From Desulfococcus multivorans (GTDB taxonomy: Bacteria; Desulfobacterota; Desulfobacteria; Desulfobacterales; Desulfococcaceae), in NCBI RefSeq assembly GCF_001854245.1, contig NZ_CP015381.1, positions 2,825,001 to 2,889,000 on the forward strand: a DNA stretch of 64,000 nt. Direction: 5' to 3'. The first letter of the stretch is position 1. Each line of letters opens with the position of its first letter. The translations under genes were made by a program, and so were the position numbers. Below are positions 35,004 through 43,457 of this stretch, piece after piece. Below the pieces are notes generated by a model, which saw only the letters and a program-made list of their open reading frames with translations, did not search any database and had not been told where the DNA came from.

Positions 35004-37529
35004 TCAGGTCCTCCGCCGCACCAGAAGAAGCGTGTTGCCGATAACCGTGAGACTGCTGAGCAGCATGGCCGTTACCGCCACCAACGGCGTCAGTATGCCC
35101 GCCATGGCGACGGGAATGCTGAGCACATTATAGACGCCCGAGCAGATGAGGTTCTGGAGAATCTTCCGATTGACCTTCACCGCGAGATCAAAAAAGGTCA
35201 AAATCCGGCGCGGGTCGCTTTGCATGAGGGTCATGTCGGCCACATCCTTTCCAAGATAAGGACCGGAATGAACAGCCACGGAAAGATACGCCGCCGCCAG
35301 CGCCGGCGCATCGTTGATCCCGTCGCCGATCATCGCCGGTTGCATACCTTCCGCCTCGAGCTGCCGGATGAACGCCGCCTTGTCGCCGGGCAGCATGCCG
35401 CCGAGGCTTTCATGGATGCCGACGAGACGGCCGACGGCCAAGGCTGTCCGGGATTCGTCCCCCGAGATCAGCGCGACCCGAAAGCCCCGGCGCTGCAATT
35501 CCAGAACAGTCGGCTTCGCCCCGGGGCGAATCCGATCTCCAAAGCGCAACACGGCGACAAGACGCCCCCCCCAGGCCAGATACACCCGCGACAAACCGTC
35601 GTCCTGCAGGCGCCGGTCGTCATCCCGATTCCCGGCCTCGGGCACGAAATTCAGTGCGCCGATTCGCGCCCTCCGGCCTTGCCATATCCCGGAGACCCCG
35701 TTGTCGTGACCCTTCAGGGCCGAAACCGTCGCGGCTGAGATCCTTTCCTCGGCACATTTCCGACGGATCTCCACCGCCAGGTAATGATCGGACGCCTGCT
35801 CCAGCCCGGCCGCCAGGGCGAGAGCATCCGCCCGTTGAAACGGCTCGAAGGACACCACCTCCCGCAGCTCGCAACGCCCCTCGGTCAAGGTCCCGGTCTT
35901 GTCGAACACCACGGCATCCACTCCACCGGCTTTCTCAAAGCACGAAAACTCCTTCACCAGAATTCCGTTTCTGCCGGCAACGGAGATGCCGGCGACCCTG
36001 GCCAGAGGGATTGCGATCCCCAGCGCACAGGGACATGAGATGACCATTACCGTAATGGCCCGGACCATGGCGGTTTCAAATCCCACCCCCCGCATCCACC
36101 AGAAGGCACCGGTGGACAGCGCCAGGCCCAGAATCAGCGGGACAAAGACAAAGAGAAGCCGGTCGGTTTTGCCTTCAAAAGCCGTTTTTTCATCGAGGCT
36201 GCGCTGGATGATCCGGATAATCCGACCGATGGTCGAATCTTCCCCCACGGCCTCGGTCTTCACCTTGAAAACCCCCCGCGCTACGGTAGTTCCGCTGTGG
36301 ATGTGGTGTCCCGGCAATTTTCGAATCGGCGCGGCCTCTCCGGTCAGGGAGGCTTCATCCAGAAGGCCCTCCCCCGAAACCACCACGCCGTCGGCGGGAA
36401 CGATGTCGCCCGCCTCCACAAGAAACATATCCGTCTTCTGGAGCATGTCGACGGAAACATACCGCCCCTTGGGATACAGGTCGCAGATCCGCTTCACCTT
36501 TGTGGGTTTCAGTGCGAACAGATTCGCCAGATCCCTGGAAACATGGTTTCTGGCGTTCCGCTCCAGCATCTTGCCCAGAAGTGTCAGGGTGATCAGCATG
36601 GACGCCGTGTCGAAATAGAGGTGGATGCTCCCCTGGATCAGGTTATAGACGCTGTAGGCAAAGGCGCTCCCCGAAGCGATACTGATCAGGCTTTCCATGG
36701 TGAAAACGGCCGATCGCACCCCCGCCCACGCCTTTTGATGAATACGCCGGCCCCCGTAAAAAAAAGGGACGCTCGCCAATATGAAAACAGGCCATGACAG
36801 ATAGGTTACGGCGTCTTTGGACAGATCCGTGAAAAATCCCGAATAAAGGGCAAAGGAGAGCATCATCACATTCACGGAAAAGACAGCGGATACGGCAAAT
36901 CGGTAAATTTCCCGTCGGTGTTCCGATGCACCGCCCTCGTGATCGTCCACGGGCCGGTAGCCGAGTTTCTCGATATGGCGGCGAATCTGGTCGGGCGAGG
37001 TGCGTACGGGGTGATATCGGCACTGGAAGGTATCGGTGGAAAAGCGGGTGTCGGGGGAGATAACGCCGGGCAGTTTCTTGAGGGTTTCATCGATGAGCCA
37101 GGCGCAGGCGGGGCACCACATCCCCTCCACCCGGAAGGAAAGCCCAAGAAGATCCGCCGCATCTTCGGACAGTTCGGACCCTTTCGAAGCCGTATCCGCC
37201 GTTTCCGGTGCATTCGCCGGGGCTGCCGTCGGGTCGTCCCCGGCCTGGGGGATAATCCCCATCCGTCGGCATTCCTTGAACAGTTCGGTTTCCTGAAACG
37301 GGATGGGGTCGGCGCCGTCCGATGCGTCTCGGGCCTCCGTCAGCATCCGGAACACCTGCCGGCAGCCTTCGCAACAGAAGAATTGCATTGCTCCCGACAC
37401 TTCGGCCCGGACAGCGCCCTGCCGCAGGGGCAACCCGCAGAGATCGCACGCGCTCCGGGCGGCCGACGTTGTCGGCTTGTCCGCGGTCAGCGTACGCCCA
37501 GGGATCTGACGTAGGCGACGATCTGCCAC
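35004..37529 (-). CDS. ccoI: Copper-transporting P1B ATPase, CcoI/FixI type
   Basis: 841 residues. The N-terminus has a cysteine-rich metal-binding module (C-D-L-C-G and F-C-C-E-G-C, about residues 28-57) of the kind found in FixI/CcoI, then a heavy-metal-associated domain with M-W-C-P-A-C-A-W near residue 136. Eight helices follow, with the S-C-P-C-A-L metal site, the phosphorylation motif D-K-T-G-T and G-D-G-I-N-D-A-P. It delivers copper for cbb3-oxidase CuB assembly. The usual His-Pro of the nucleotide-binding domain reads S-D-H-Y-L-A. The gene starts at GTG 37529, overlapping the upstream cytochrome gene by 43 bases, and ends the act-cco operon. Confidence 0.92.
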   Translation of the reverse strand: MADRRLRQIPGRTLTADKPTTSAARSACDLCGLPLRQGAVRAEVSGAMQFFCCEGCRQVFRMLTEARDASDGADPIPFQETELFKECRRMGIIPQAGDDPTAAPANAPETADTASKGSELSEDAADLLGLSFRVEGMWCPACAWLIDETLKKLPGVISPDTRFSTDTFQCRYHPVRTSPDQIRRHIEKLGYRPVDDHEGGASEHRREIYRFAVSAVFSVNVMMLSFALYSGFFTDLSKDAVTYLSWPVFILASVPFFYGGRRIHQKAWAGVRSAVFTMESLISIASGSAFAYSVYNLIQGSIHLYFDTASMLITLTLLGKMLERNARNHVSRDLANLFALKPTKVKRICDLYPKGRYVSVDMLQKTDMFLVEAGDIVPADGVVVSGEGLLDEASLTGEAAPIRKLPGHHIHSGTTVARGVFKVKTEAVGEDSTIGRIIRIIQRSLDEKTAFEGKTDRLLFVFVPLILGLALSTGAFWWMRGVGFETAMVRAITVMVISCPCALGIAIPLARVAGISVAGRNGILVKEFSCFEKAGGVDAVVFDKTGTLTEGRCELREVVSFEPFQRADALALAAGLEQASDHYLAVEIRRKCAEERISAATVSALKGHDNGVSGIWQGRRARIGALNFVPEAGNRDDDRRLQDDGLSRVYLAWGGRLVAVLRFGDRIRPGAKPTVLELQRRGFRVALISGDESRTALAVGRLVGIHESLGGMLPGDKAAFIRQLEAEGMQPAMIGDGINDAPALAAAYLSVAVHSGPYLGKDVADMTLMQSDPRRILTFFDLAVKVNRKILQNLICSGVYNVLSIPVAMAGILTPLVAVTAMLLSSLTVIGNTLLLVRRRT

Positions 37530-37966
37530 CGCTCGGGAATGGCGATGGTGGTGGCCAAAGCAGGCTGTCGGCCATCGACAAGCCCATAGCTGACGGTCTT
37601 GAAAAGTTCCCCGTCCGTCTGGAACTGGACCCGTTCACTTCTCAAATCGGTCGGCAGGGGCTCGAAACTCTGACCGACGGTGCCGTTGCCGTCATGGTAC
37701 TTACCGTGACATTGGGCGCAATAGATCTGATACCCCGCCTCACCGGCCGCGAGAACCTCCGGATCCTCAGCCGAAACAGGGGAACGGAGCGCCTTGCCGT
37801 CCGTAAGCCGGTAAACGGCCTCGGCATCCGCCAGGGGAACGGTCTGGCCATCCATGACCAACAGCGGGACCTCGTGGGGCTTGACGGCCGGTGTTTCCCA
37901 CATGCGCCAGTCGTTGCATCCCGTCGCAACCAGCGCGCAGAACAGGGCTAAAATAATCCGGCGCAT
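37487..37966 (-). CDS. Monoheme cytochrome c lipoprotein, probable ActE-like
   Basis: 159 residues. A lipobox V-A-T-G-C ends at residue 17, so the protein should be lipid-anchored outside the inner membrane. One heme motif C-A-Q-C-H lies near residue 83, with a methionine-poor C-terminus ending Q-I-V-A-Y-V-R-S-L. The region after the lipobox resembles the ActE start (M-W-E-T-P, then V-P-L-L-V-M-D-G). In alternative complex III ActE is the monoheme cytochrome that passes electrons on. Its position, distant from actA in the operon, is unusual. It could equally be the oxidase's own cytochrome donor. Confidence 0.75.
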   Translation of the reverse strand: MRRIILALFCALVATGCNDWRMWETPAVKPHEVPLLVMDGQTVPLADAEAVYRLTDGKALRSPVSAEDPEVLAAGEAGYQIYCAQCHGKYHDGNGTVGQSFEPLPTDLRSERVQFQTDGELFKTVSYGLVDGRQPALATTIAIPERWQIVAYVRSLGVR

Positions 37967-37969
37967 CCC

Positions 37970-38194
37970 CTATTCCCCCTCGCTTCCCCGGACATGCTGG
38001 GGATTCGGCAGTTTCTCGTAAACGGCATAGGGAGACTCTCCGGGCACGTCTCTGACGGCCCGATACGCCCAGTCCGGCTGTCCCCGGTCCCCCACCATCA
38101 CGAAAGCGAAGACGCCTTTCGTCAATATGAAGGCCAGAATCAGCGTAATGATCACCCATGATCGAAATTCCGATGTCTCGTAATGTTGTTCCAT
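37970..38194 (-). CDS. Small membrane protein of the act-cco operon
   Basis: 74 residues with one hydrophobic helix near residues 11-32 and a charged, proline-containing C-terminus. I do not recognise a family. It abuts the 91-aa gene upstream and lies three bases before the cytochrome lipoprotein, so it is embedded in the operon. Its size and topology fit a small accessory subunit of a membrane complex. Confidence 0.65.
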   Translation of the reverse strand: MEQHYETSEFRSWVIITLILAFILTKGVFAFVMVGDRGQPDWAYRAVRDVPGESPYAVYEKLPNPQHVRGSEGE

Positions 38195-38470
38195 TCAGAT
38201 CTTTACCCCCAGTATTCCGGTAAACCAGATATACAGAAATCCCCATATCAGGGTGCCGGCGATGGTCAGCGTCATCGCCAGGGGAAACGGTGCATCCCGG
38301 CCCTCGATGCCTCCCGGAAAGCGTTCGATGATCGCCGTTTTTCGCCGTTCCGAATCTTTCCCGCGAAAATGCGTGAATCCCAGAAAAAGCCCGAACACCA
38401 GAATAAAGATCAGCGCCGGAAACAGATAGAGCATGACGTGCTGAAAATTCAAGAGTTCATAGAAACGCAT
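38195..38470 (-). CDS. Two-helix membrane protein resembling the CcoP N-terminal anchor
   Basis: 91 residues with two hydrophobic helices (about 10-30 and 63-86). The segment F-P-G-G-I-E-G-R-D-A-P-F-P-L ahead of the second helix resembles the D-G-I-x-E-x-D-N-P-L-P-x-W region at the start of CcoP/FixP, where it precedes the anchoring helix. Here no heme motif follows; the soluble cytochrome domain instead appears fused to the CcoO homologue. That reading is inference. The alternative is a CcoQ-like small subunit. Confidence 0.6.
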   Translation of the reverse strand: MRFYELLNFQHVMLYLFPALIFILVFGLFLGFTHFRGKDSERRKTAIIERFPGGIEGRDAPFPLAMTLTIAGTLIWGFLYIWFTGILGVKI

Positions 38471-38480
38471 GAGACCTCCT

Positions 38481-38744
38481 CTACCGCCCCGCGACCGTCA
38501 GGGCAAAGACAACGACGCTTCCGCTCGTAATCAACCCGGTGACAACGAGAAAAATCAGCACCCCGACTTCGTATCGGCTTGCCCTGGACAGGTGGACGGG
38601 GGCAGCGTCTCCGTCATCTTCCAGAGGCAGAAACCGTGCACGATCCTGGTCCCGGAACTGTCCGCTGCCAACCGCCCACAGGAAGACGGGAATGGTGATC
38701 AGGAAGCCCAGGACGATGTAGCTGATAAAGTATGGATAATACAC
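38481..38744 (-). CDS. CcoS-like oxidase assembly protein with a second helix
   Basis: 87 residues. The first helix is followed by W-A-V-G-S-G-Q-F-R-D-Q-D and an acidic L-E-D-D-G-D, closely matching the W-A-x-x-S-G-Q-F-D-D and D-D-D pattern of CcoS, the small protein needed for cbb3-oxidase cofactor insertion. Typical CcoS has a single helix; this one has an additional hydrophobic helix at about residues 60-85. Its location directly after the oxidase subunits supports the assignment. Confidence 0.7.
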   Translation of the reverse strand: MYYPYFISYIVLGFLITIPVFLWAVGSGQFRDQDRARFLPLEDDGDAAPVHLSRASRYEVGVLIFLVVTGLITSGSVVVFALTVAGR

Positions 38745-38753
38745 GAGTCCTCC

Positions 38754-39695
38754 TTACGGCACAATGGGTTCGTAGGCGGCGTCGATGCCTCTGGGCGGTG
38801 TGTTGGCATCGCTCTGGTTGATAAAATAGACCGCAACGAAATTACCCACATCCCAGATCTTCTCGGATTCCAGTTCTTTTTTGAAGTAGGGCATGGCCGA
38901 ACCTGCAATCCCGTTCATGATCTGGTAGTAGAGGATACCGCCGGTGACCCCACGATCTTTGAGCAGGGTGAAATTAAGCGGCGGCGGATAGAGGAAGGGC
39001 TGTGCCGGTCCCATCCCGTCCCCCACCGGGCCATGACAGCCGATGCAGAAGTCCTGGTAGATCTTGTGTCCGCGGGCCAAACCGGCGGCACTCGTCGGAT
39101 AGGGATTGGGGATGTTGCGCCACCCTTCGGGGACCTGGGCATGAAGGAACGCCACGTTTTCCACCGGACCGGACTCGTAGGCGGAGATCAGTTTTTCCTT
39201 CCATTCCCGCTGACGCGTCATCCGATCGTCCGCCTCCTTGAACCCCAGACTCTGCTTGTAGGTGATCAGCAGATCGATGTTCTTCCGACCCAGATAATCG
39301 AATGCGGGCATAATGGAAAGCGGCCGCGTGAAACGGGGGTTCATGAAATGGGCCAGGTGCCAGTCGTCGGGATGTTCCCCGCCCTCCTGGGAAAGATCGG
39401 GCCCCGTACGCTGAGAGCCGAGCAGGATCGGATGATCGCCCACATAGTCCCCTGCCTGGGCGATCCGCTCGGCGCCGTGCCCCCAGTCGATGGTGCGGAT
39501 CGACTGGCTGTGGCAGTAGACGCACCCGTTGGCGATGTACAGCTCCCGACCGGCGGCCTCGATCTCCGAACGGGATCGGAAGATCTCGGAAGGCGTGCGG
39601 TCCACCGTGAAGTAAGGGGTGACGATCATGATCAGAACGATGGTCGTCAGTATCGCGACGGAACCGATGAGAACGACTCTTGGGGTCATCTTCAT
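38754..39695 (-). CDS. ccoO: CcoO-type oxidase subunit II fused to a second cytochrome c domain
   Basis: 313 residues. One N-terminal helix (about 8-28) is followed by the CcoO-like segment with E-L-Y-I-A-N-G-C-V-Y-C-H-S-Q near residue 59, which attaches the first heme. A second cytochrome domain begins near residue 205 with C-I-G-C-H-G and the M-P-Y-F axial-ligand region near residue 270. Classical cbb3 oxidases have a monoheme CcoO and a separate diheme CcoP. Here two hemes are on one chain and no separate CcoP exists. The ATG overlaps the ccoN stop by four bases. Confidence 0.85.
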   Translation of the reverse strand: MKMTPRVVLIGSVAILTTIVLIMIVTPYFTVDRTPSEIFRSRSEIEAAGRELYIANGCVYCHSQSIRTIDWGHGAERIAQAGDYVGDHPILLGSQRTGPDLSQEGGEHPDDWHLAHFMNPRFTRPLSIMPAFDYLGRKNIDLLITYKQSLGFKEADDRMTRQREWKEKLISAYESGPVENVAFLHAQVPEGWRNIPNPYPTSAAGLARGHKIYQDFCIGCHGPVGDGMGPAQPFLYPPPLNFTLLKDRGVTGGILYYQIMNGIAGSAMPYFKKELESEKIWDVGNFVAVYFINQSDANTPPRGIDAAYEPIVP

Positions 39696-41065
39696 GATGC
39701 AGCTTCTCCGGTGTTGAAAAACAGGGTTCTCAGGACGTTATACAGACCGATCAGCGCGCCGGTGAATATCATCACGCCAAGGGAGGCCCGGATGACATAA
39801 TACACGTGAAGCTCCGGCAGCACCCGGTAGACCGTCTCTCCGTTCAGCCATGCCGTGCCCTGGATCAGCCCCACGATCGTGAGGACCACCGTGAATCCGG
39901 TCACGCCGATCAGCACCAGCCAGTACTGCAGATCGGCAAGGAAACGACTGTAGAGCGGTCTGTCGAGAACCTTGGGCAGCACATAGTAAATGCCCCCCAG
40001 GGCGATCATCCCTGCGAATCCCAATACGCCGATGTGCGCATGCCCCACCACCCAGTTGTTGAAATGCGTGATCCGCTGGACATCGGGAAGGGCCATCATG
40101 GACCCTTGAATGCTCACGAAAAAATACATGATGGTGCCGGTAAACACGAACTTGGCCGAAACGTCCGCATGCACCTCCCCCAAACGGCCCTTGGCCGTGT
40201 ACCAGATGTTGATCAGAAAGGCCATGACGGGAATGACCATGCCGACGCTGTCGACGATGCCGATGACCTTGAGCCAGGTGGGTACGGGCACCTGGAGCAG
40301 ATGATGGGTTCCCACATGGGTGTAGACGATGATCAGCGACCAGAACCCCAGAAGAGAGAGGGTGTGACTGTATAGCGGGTTTCGGCAGGCTCTGGGAATG
40401 ACGTAATAGGCGACCCCCGCCGCCAGCGGCGTCAAAAGGAGCCCGAAGATGTTGTGACCGTAAAACCACAGAATGATGGCGTCGGGGATGCCGGTGAGCG
40501 CCCCGGAGGTGGGGCGCCAGATCACGTTGCCCAACGCAAAGGTCAGGCCCGTCAGGACGATCGCCGCATTGGCGTACCAAACCGAGACATACAAGGTTTT
40601 TTCCTCCCGGTTTTTGACGGTCATCACAAAATTGTAAAGCACCAGGCCCATGGCGGTCACGATCAGCATGTCCACCGGCCAGATGAATTCCGCGTACTCA
40701 CGCCCCTGGCTGAAGCCCGCCGACAGGGTGAGGGCGCCCGCCGCCACCATCAGGTTCCACAGACCCGCCGTCAGCATGCCGAGCCGTTCGCTGAAGAGCT
40801 CGGTCTTGAGAAGCCGGGGAAGGTAGTAGAAGGCCGCACCGAGAAGCCCCGGAGTAACGAACCCGAAGAGAACCAGATTGACGTGCATGGGTCTGAGCCG
40901 GCCGAAAACGAGCCATCCCATGCCCCGTGTAAGATCCGGCGCAATGAGCTCCGTTGCGGCCAGCAGACCGATAAAGGTGGCCACCGCCATCCAGAATGCG
41001 GATGTCATGATGAACAGGAGGGACGTCTGATTTTTCTCGGGCAGAATCTTGGAAACCGGAATCAT
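39692..41065 (-). CDS. ccoN: cbb3-type cytochrome c oxidase subunit I
   Basis: 457 residues with about twelve hydrophobic helices. Ligand motifs visible include F-Y-G-H-N near residue 205, the adjacent histidines in T-H-H-L-L near residue 255 that bind CuB, and V-V-G-H-A-H-I-G near residue 342 with the heme ligands. The overall pattern is the CcoN/FixN branch of heme-copper oxidases that reduce oxygen to water with high affinity. The in-frame region upstream belongs to the actA gene; ATG at 41065 has GGAGAAG eight bases away and is preferred over 41080. Confidence 0.93.
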   Translation of the reverse strand: MIPVSKILPEKNQTSLLFIMTSAFWMAVATFIGLLAATELIAPDLTRGMGWLVFGRLRPMHVNLVLFGFVTPGLLGAAFYYLPRLLKTELFSERLGMLTAGLWNLMVAAGALTLSAGFSQGREYAEFIWPVDMLIVTAMGLVLYNFVMTVKNREEKTLYVSVWYANAAIVLTGLTFALGNVIWRPTSGALTGIPDAIILWFYGHNIFGLLLTPLAAGVAYYVIPRACRNPLYSHTLSLLGFWSLIIVYTHVGTHHLLQVPVPTWLKVIGIVDSVGMVIPVMAFLINIWYTAKGRLGEVHADVSAKFVFTGTIMYFFVSIQGSMMALPDVQRITHFNNWVVGHAHIGVLGFAGMIALGGIYYVLPKVLDRPLYSRFLADLQYWLVLIGVTGFTVVLTIVGLIQGTAWLNGETVYRVLPELHVYYVIRASLGVMIFTGALIGLYNVLRTLFFNTGEAAS

Positions 41066-41084
41066 TGCGATCTTCTCCATTCCG

Positions 41085-41636
41085 TCAGCTGTGACATGCC
41101 AGCCAGCAGTCCAGGGGTCCTTGGTTTTGTTGATGGCACTGGATGCAGAAGCCCATTCTGAACCGTTCCCCCTTGATACGATCCATCGTCTCCACCGCAC
41201 CGTGGCATTCGGCACACGCGAAATCCCGCTTGATGTGCCGCTCATGGTTGAAGAGGACGTGCTCCGGCAGGAAGTTGGCCTTGACCCAGGGTGTCGGGGT
41301 ATTCGTATCGAAGTACTGGTGTTCCTTCATAATCTGAGGATGGCCGGCAATGATGTAGGAATGGCAGTAGAGGCATTTCTCCACGGGCGGAAGACCGGGG
41401 TGGCGGGATCTGGCCACGTAGGGATGGCAGAATTTGCAGTCGATGGCCTTGACCCCGGCATGCAGTCGATGGCTGAAGGGGATCGGCTGTTCCGGCCCGA
41501 TGTTGGTGGCGGGAGAGGCATAGAACAGAAAGAGGAAGCCTCCCGAGAGGAGCGCGAGACACCCGATCCAGAGGATCGGCATCCGATTCTCCCGGAGCGC
41601 GCTCAACATCTTCCGTATCGATTCAATCCATTTCAT
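41085..41636 (-). CDS. actA: ActA-type multiheme cytochrome of alternative complex III
   Basis: 183 residues with one N-terminal helix (about residues 21-40). Heme motifs are C-K-F-C-H, C-L-Y-C-H, C-A-E-C-H and C-I-Q-C-H, then a final C-W-L-A-C-H with three residues between the cysteines. A-S-P-A-T-N-I, F-S-H-R-L-H-A-G and Q-P-I-P resemble ActA, the pentaheme subunit that receives electrons from quinol. The ATG overlaps the actF stop by four bases. actA is normally the first gene of the cluster; here it follows actF. Confidence 0.85.
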   Translation of the reverse strand: MKWIESIRKMLSALRENRMPILWIGCLALLSGGFLFLFYASPATNIGPEQPIPFSHRLHAGVKAIDCKFCHPYVARSRHPGLPPVEKCLYCHSYIIAGHPQIMKEHQYFDTNTPTPWVKANFLPEHVLFNHERHIKRDFACAECHGAVETMDRIKGERFRMGFCIQCHQQNQGPLDCWLACHS

Positions 41637-42841
41637 CTCGTTATCTTTTCTCCGTTATTCAGGAACAGTTCGGGAAACAGCCTCAGAAGGTACGCCACCG
41701 CACCGGACAGCAGGCTCAGAAATCCCAGGCTGATCAGGACATCGAAAATCCGGAGCGGCAGGGATTGGGTATCGAACCGCAACGGCGGCCCCACCATGAC
41801 GAGGTTTTCGAACCAGATGCCGGTAAGCGCCAGAGAAGTGAGAATCAGCATGACAGCGGGCTTCATCTTGACGTTCCGGTTGAGCAACGTAAAAAACGGG
41901 ATCATGAAGGCGGCCGTGAAGGCGATGATGAACGCCAGTTTCCATGACTGATATTTGAAGCGTTCGATAAGGTAGTGGGTCTCCTCGGGAATGTTGCCGT
42001 ACCAGATCACCAGGACCTGGGCGTACAGGAAATAGGCCCACATGACGCAAAATGCGAAGAACAGTTTACCGATGTCGTGAAAATGAGCGACATCGATCCG
42101 GGTCTCCTCTCCATGGACGAGATAGAGGATCGAAGCCAGAATGATCAGTCCGCCCATCCCGATGTAAAAGGCCTTGATGAAAAAATAGCCGCCGAACAGG
42201 GTGGAAATGAAATGCGGATCCATGCTCATGACCCAGTCGACGGAAATCAGCGACAACACCAGTGCATAGGCGATCATGTAAAGGACGGCCAGGGTCGTCA
42301 TGCGATCCCGGCAGACGGACGGATCCACCGGCCGGACCGGAATACGACCCAACAAGGATCGAAGCCCGCCCGCCCCGCCCAGAGGGATGGTTTTGCACCT
42401 GAAGGCATGGTAGACGTAGGCGATGCCCAGGCCATAGAGCACCATCAGGCCCACCAGGTTTCGGGTCATGAGAAACGGCACGTTCAGCCAGACCTCCTTG
42501 CCGTGCAGATCCTGTCCCAGCCAGGGGAAGAGATGGGCCCTGCCGAAATAAAGGAGGAAAAACAGAACGAAGGATATCGGAAAAAAAGCCGCAAAGGCCT
42601 CCGACAGATTCTGAAGCGCCCCGCTCCACCGGGCCTTGGTGACGTGCATGATCATGGAGAACAGCAAAGCACCCTGGGCGATGGCGGAACAGAAAAGCAC
42701 ATTGACCAGATAAACCTGCCATGCCCTGGCATCTTCCCTGAATCCCAGGAGAATCAGGAAACTGCCAAAGCCCGCGCAAACGAGAATGGTCAGGATGGCC
42801 GCAAAAGGCCGTTTCGACAGATGCGTTTGTTGTCGCGTCAT
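41633..42841 (-). CDS. actF: ActF, membrane subunit of alternative complex III
   Basis: 402 residues and about ten hydrophobic helices. The pattern matches the ActC/ActF family: W-V-M-S-M-D-P-H-F-I-S-T near residue 195, Y-F-L-Y-A-Q-V-L-V-I-W-Y-G-N-I-P-E-E near residue 275. ActF is a paralogue of the quinol-facing membrane subunit. The open frame upstream extends into actD's region without a start signal; ATG at 42841 has AGAGGAG. It overlaps the following actA by an ATGA. Confidence 0.9.
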   Translation of the reverse strand: MTRQQTHLSKRPFAAILTILVCAGFGSFLILLGFREDARAWQVYLVNVLFCSAIAQGALLFSMIMHVTKARWSGALQNLSEAFAAFFPISFVLFFLLYFGRAHLFPWLGQDLHGKEVWLNVPFLMTRNLVGLMVLYGLGIAYVYHAFRCKTIPLGGAGGLRSLLGRIPVRPVDPSVCRDRMTTLAVLYMIAYALVLSLISVDWVMSMDPHFISTLFGGYFFIKAFYIGMGGLIILASILYLVHGEETRIDVAHFHDIGKLFFAFCVMWAYFLYAQVLVIWYGNIPEETHYLIERFKYQSWKLAFIIAFTAAFMIPFFTLLNRNVKMKPAVMLILTSLALTGIWFENLVMVGPPLRFDTQSLPLRIFDVLISLGFLSLLSGAVAYLLRLFPELFLNNGEKITR

Positions 42842-42905
42842 ACCGCTCCTCTGCATTCGACTGCATGCCAAGTGTTGGTGTTCAATCCGGGAATCCTTTT
42901 CCGTC

Positions 42906-43457
42906 TCAGGTCCGAAGCGCTTCCGCGGTTCGATCGTTGCCCGCCGACACGTCGAAACGGCGGATCTCCGCCCCCAGGTCCGCCAGAAAAGCCGAAAGCG
43001 CCTCTTCCTTCCCGGCCTCGCATCCGGCGACGACACCGAAACGATCACCCGAGCACCGGGGATCGTAGATGCCTTTCAGGCTTTTGAATTCGGGAATCCG
43101 GGCGTAAATCAGGATGCCCAGGACAGTCCCCAGAATGCCGAAGAGAATGGTCATCTCATAGCCCACGACAAAAAACGGAATCAACGAAACCACCGGCTTG
43201 CCGCTCACGATCAGGTTCCACTGCACCGACGAGTAGATGGAGAGTGCATACCCGAAGAAAAAGCCGAAGATCCCTCCGGCGAGGGTGAAGTAGCCGACCC
43301 GGCTCTTTTTGAACCTGAGGGCGTGGAGAATCGAATGGCTCGGATAGGGACCGTGAACCCGACAGAGTTCCCACGGCGACGACCTGAGCGCGTCGATCGC
43401 CGCCGCCACGCTGCTTTCCTCCTTGAACAGACCCATCACGTATCGGTTAGTGGACAT
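42906..43457 (-). CDS. actD: ActD, small membrane subunit of alternative complex III
   Basis: 183 residues with two central hydrophobic helices (about 58-78 and 93-116) between soluble ends. The N-terminal M-G-L-F-K-E-E-S-S-V-A-A-A-I and H-G-P-Y-P, and the G-L-T-G/G-I-F-G region of the helices, follow the ActD pattern. ActD bridges the membrane and peripheral subunits. The start overlaps actC's end by 11 bases. Confidence 0.88.
   Translation of the reverse strand: MSTNRYVMGLFKEESSVAAAIDALRSSPWELCRVHGPYPSHSILHALRFKKSRVGYFTLAGGIFGFFFGYALSIYSSVQWNLIVSGKPVVSLIPFFVVGYEMTILFGILGTVLGILIYARIPEFKSLKGIYDPRCSGDRFGVVAGCEAGKEEALSAFLADLGAEIRRFDVSAGNDRTAEALRT

Noticed and set aside
41085-41090. TGA after ActA's last heme motif as selenocysteine
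   Set aside because: Reading through gives no family-like residues and no hairpin follows the TGA.
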